DNA from: DAIDKA01 sp035487155
GTDB lineage: Bacteria; Pseudomonadota; Gammaproteobacteria; Steroidobacterales; Steroidobacteraceae
Direction: 5' to 3'
NCBI GenBank assembly: GCA_035487155.1
Contig: DATHMK010000018.1
Location: 1 to 64,000, forward strand
DNA: 64,000 nt
The notes below the pieces were generated by a model. The model was not told the origin of the DNA. It was given only the letters and a program-made list of their open reading frames with translations, and ran no database searches. A program made the translations under genes and the position numbers. Shown here piece after piece: positions 63,529 to 64,000 of the stretch (the first letter of the stretch is position 1; each line of letters opens with the position of its first letter).

Positions 63529-64000
63529 GGCACGCGCATTTCCTGTTCCGTGTCCGACAGGCTGTCGCGAAACGCCGGCCGGGAAAACACATGGTTGGCG
63601 TACTTGAGGATCGGCGCCGAGCTCAACTCGACCTCATAGTACGGCAGCCGCCACAGCACCGGAGCGATGGTCGCGTCCACCATCGAAAACTCGTCCGACA
63701 GAAAGTAGGGCCGCATCTTGAACAGCTCCTCGCTTTGCACGATGGTGTCGCGCAGCGTCTTGCGGTTCTTCAGCGAGAGCTTGCGATCCGGCTCGGCTTC
63801 GATCTGGTATACCAGCGGATACCAGTCGCGCTCGACGCGGTGCAGGGCCAGCCGGAACTGCGCCCGTGCCACCGGATCAACCGGCATCAATGGCGGATGC
63901 GGAAAGCGCTCATCCAGGTACTCCATGATGACCCGCGAGTCATACAGCACCAGATCACGGTCCACCAGGGTCGGCAGACTGTGATAGGGATTCAGGTCGA
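63525..64000 (-). CDS. sspA: Stringent starvation protein A, 5' end outside window
   Basis: GST-fold RNA polymerase-associated protein. The frame is open to the window edge (DLNPYHSLPTLVDRDLVLYD), so the first 50 or so residues are missing; the GTG at 63965 is an internal Val codon rather than a start. The visible part shows SRVIMEYLDERFPHPPLMPV and FSMVDATIAPVLWRLPYYEV. sspA-sspB form the usual operon. Confidence 0.95.
   Translation of the reverse strand, partial: DLNPYHSLPTLVDRDLVLYDSRVIMEYLDERFPHPPLMPVDPVARAQFRLALHRVERDWYPLVYQIEAEPDRKLSLKNRKTLRDTIVQSEELFKMRPYFLSDEFSMVDATIAPVLWRLPYYEVELSSAPILKYANHVFSRPAFRDSLSDTEQEMRVP

Overview
The window is GC-rich chromosomal DNA from a gammaproteobacterium. 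It shows the complete division and cell-wall (dcw) cluster, ZapD, YacG, LpxC, LpoA, SspA/SspB, MraZ, an A-type RNase P RNA and a type IVa pilus locus. The order sucD-sucC / pilS-pilR and pilA-pilB-pilC-pilD-coaE resembles Xanthomonadales, Nevskiales and Steroidobacterales relatives, and the order sspA-sspB / lpoA / rsmI-rnpB-mraZ resembles Pseudomonas. The taxon is inferred from gene content and synteny as remembered; no search was possible.

Layout. 1-14.2 kb: housekeeping genes: 5'-truncated mutS (+), a minus-strand run rluD-pgeF-clpB-fmdB-DUF502-aspS, bamD (+), then nadE-sucD-sucC (-). 14.3-17.5 kb: pilS-pilR. 17.4-29.6 kb: an accessory glycan cluster of eleven genes in two divergent arms (zinc-ribbon methyltransferase, two GT2 enzymes and a Wzx-like flippase on minus; a GtrB-like GT2, an FkbM methyltransferase, another methyltransferase, a GT-C-like protein, a second large membrane protein, GtrA and a UGM/HemY-like flavoprotein on plus). 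29.6-34.5 kb: pilA, with a textbook sigma-54 promoter, and pilBCD. 34.5-36.1 kb: coaE, zapD, yacG. 36.1-40.8 kb: a hypothetical gene, mutT, secA and an M23 peptidase (-). 40.9-60.1 kb: DUF721 (+), then lpxC back to mraZ (-), an almost gapless dcw operon led by a strong promoter and three MraZ boxes. 60.3-64 kb: rnpB, rsmI (-), lpoA (+), a probable yraN remnant, and sspB-sspA (-, cut by the window end).

How it fits together. PilS/PilR probably activate pilA through the sigma-54 promoter 12 kb away. The glycan cluster between regulator and pilin has the parts of a lipid-carrier (Gtr-type) periplasmic glycosylation route, so pilin or LPS decoration is a reasonable hypothesis. The dcw genes make lipid II and the division machinery.

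The less ordinary features are: a possible SecM-like control element before secA (a 28-codon reading frame ending in a hairpin that covers the secA ribosome binding site); an 80-residue histone-like basic tail on SucD; a compact LpoA without the TPR half; and the apparent loss of yraN-diaA. I found no tRNA, CRISPR array, insertion sequence or prophage. No gene-free stretch exceeds 300 bases.
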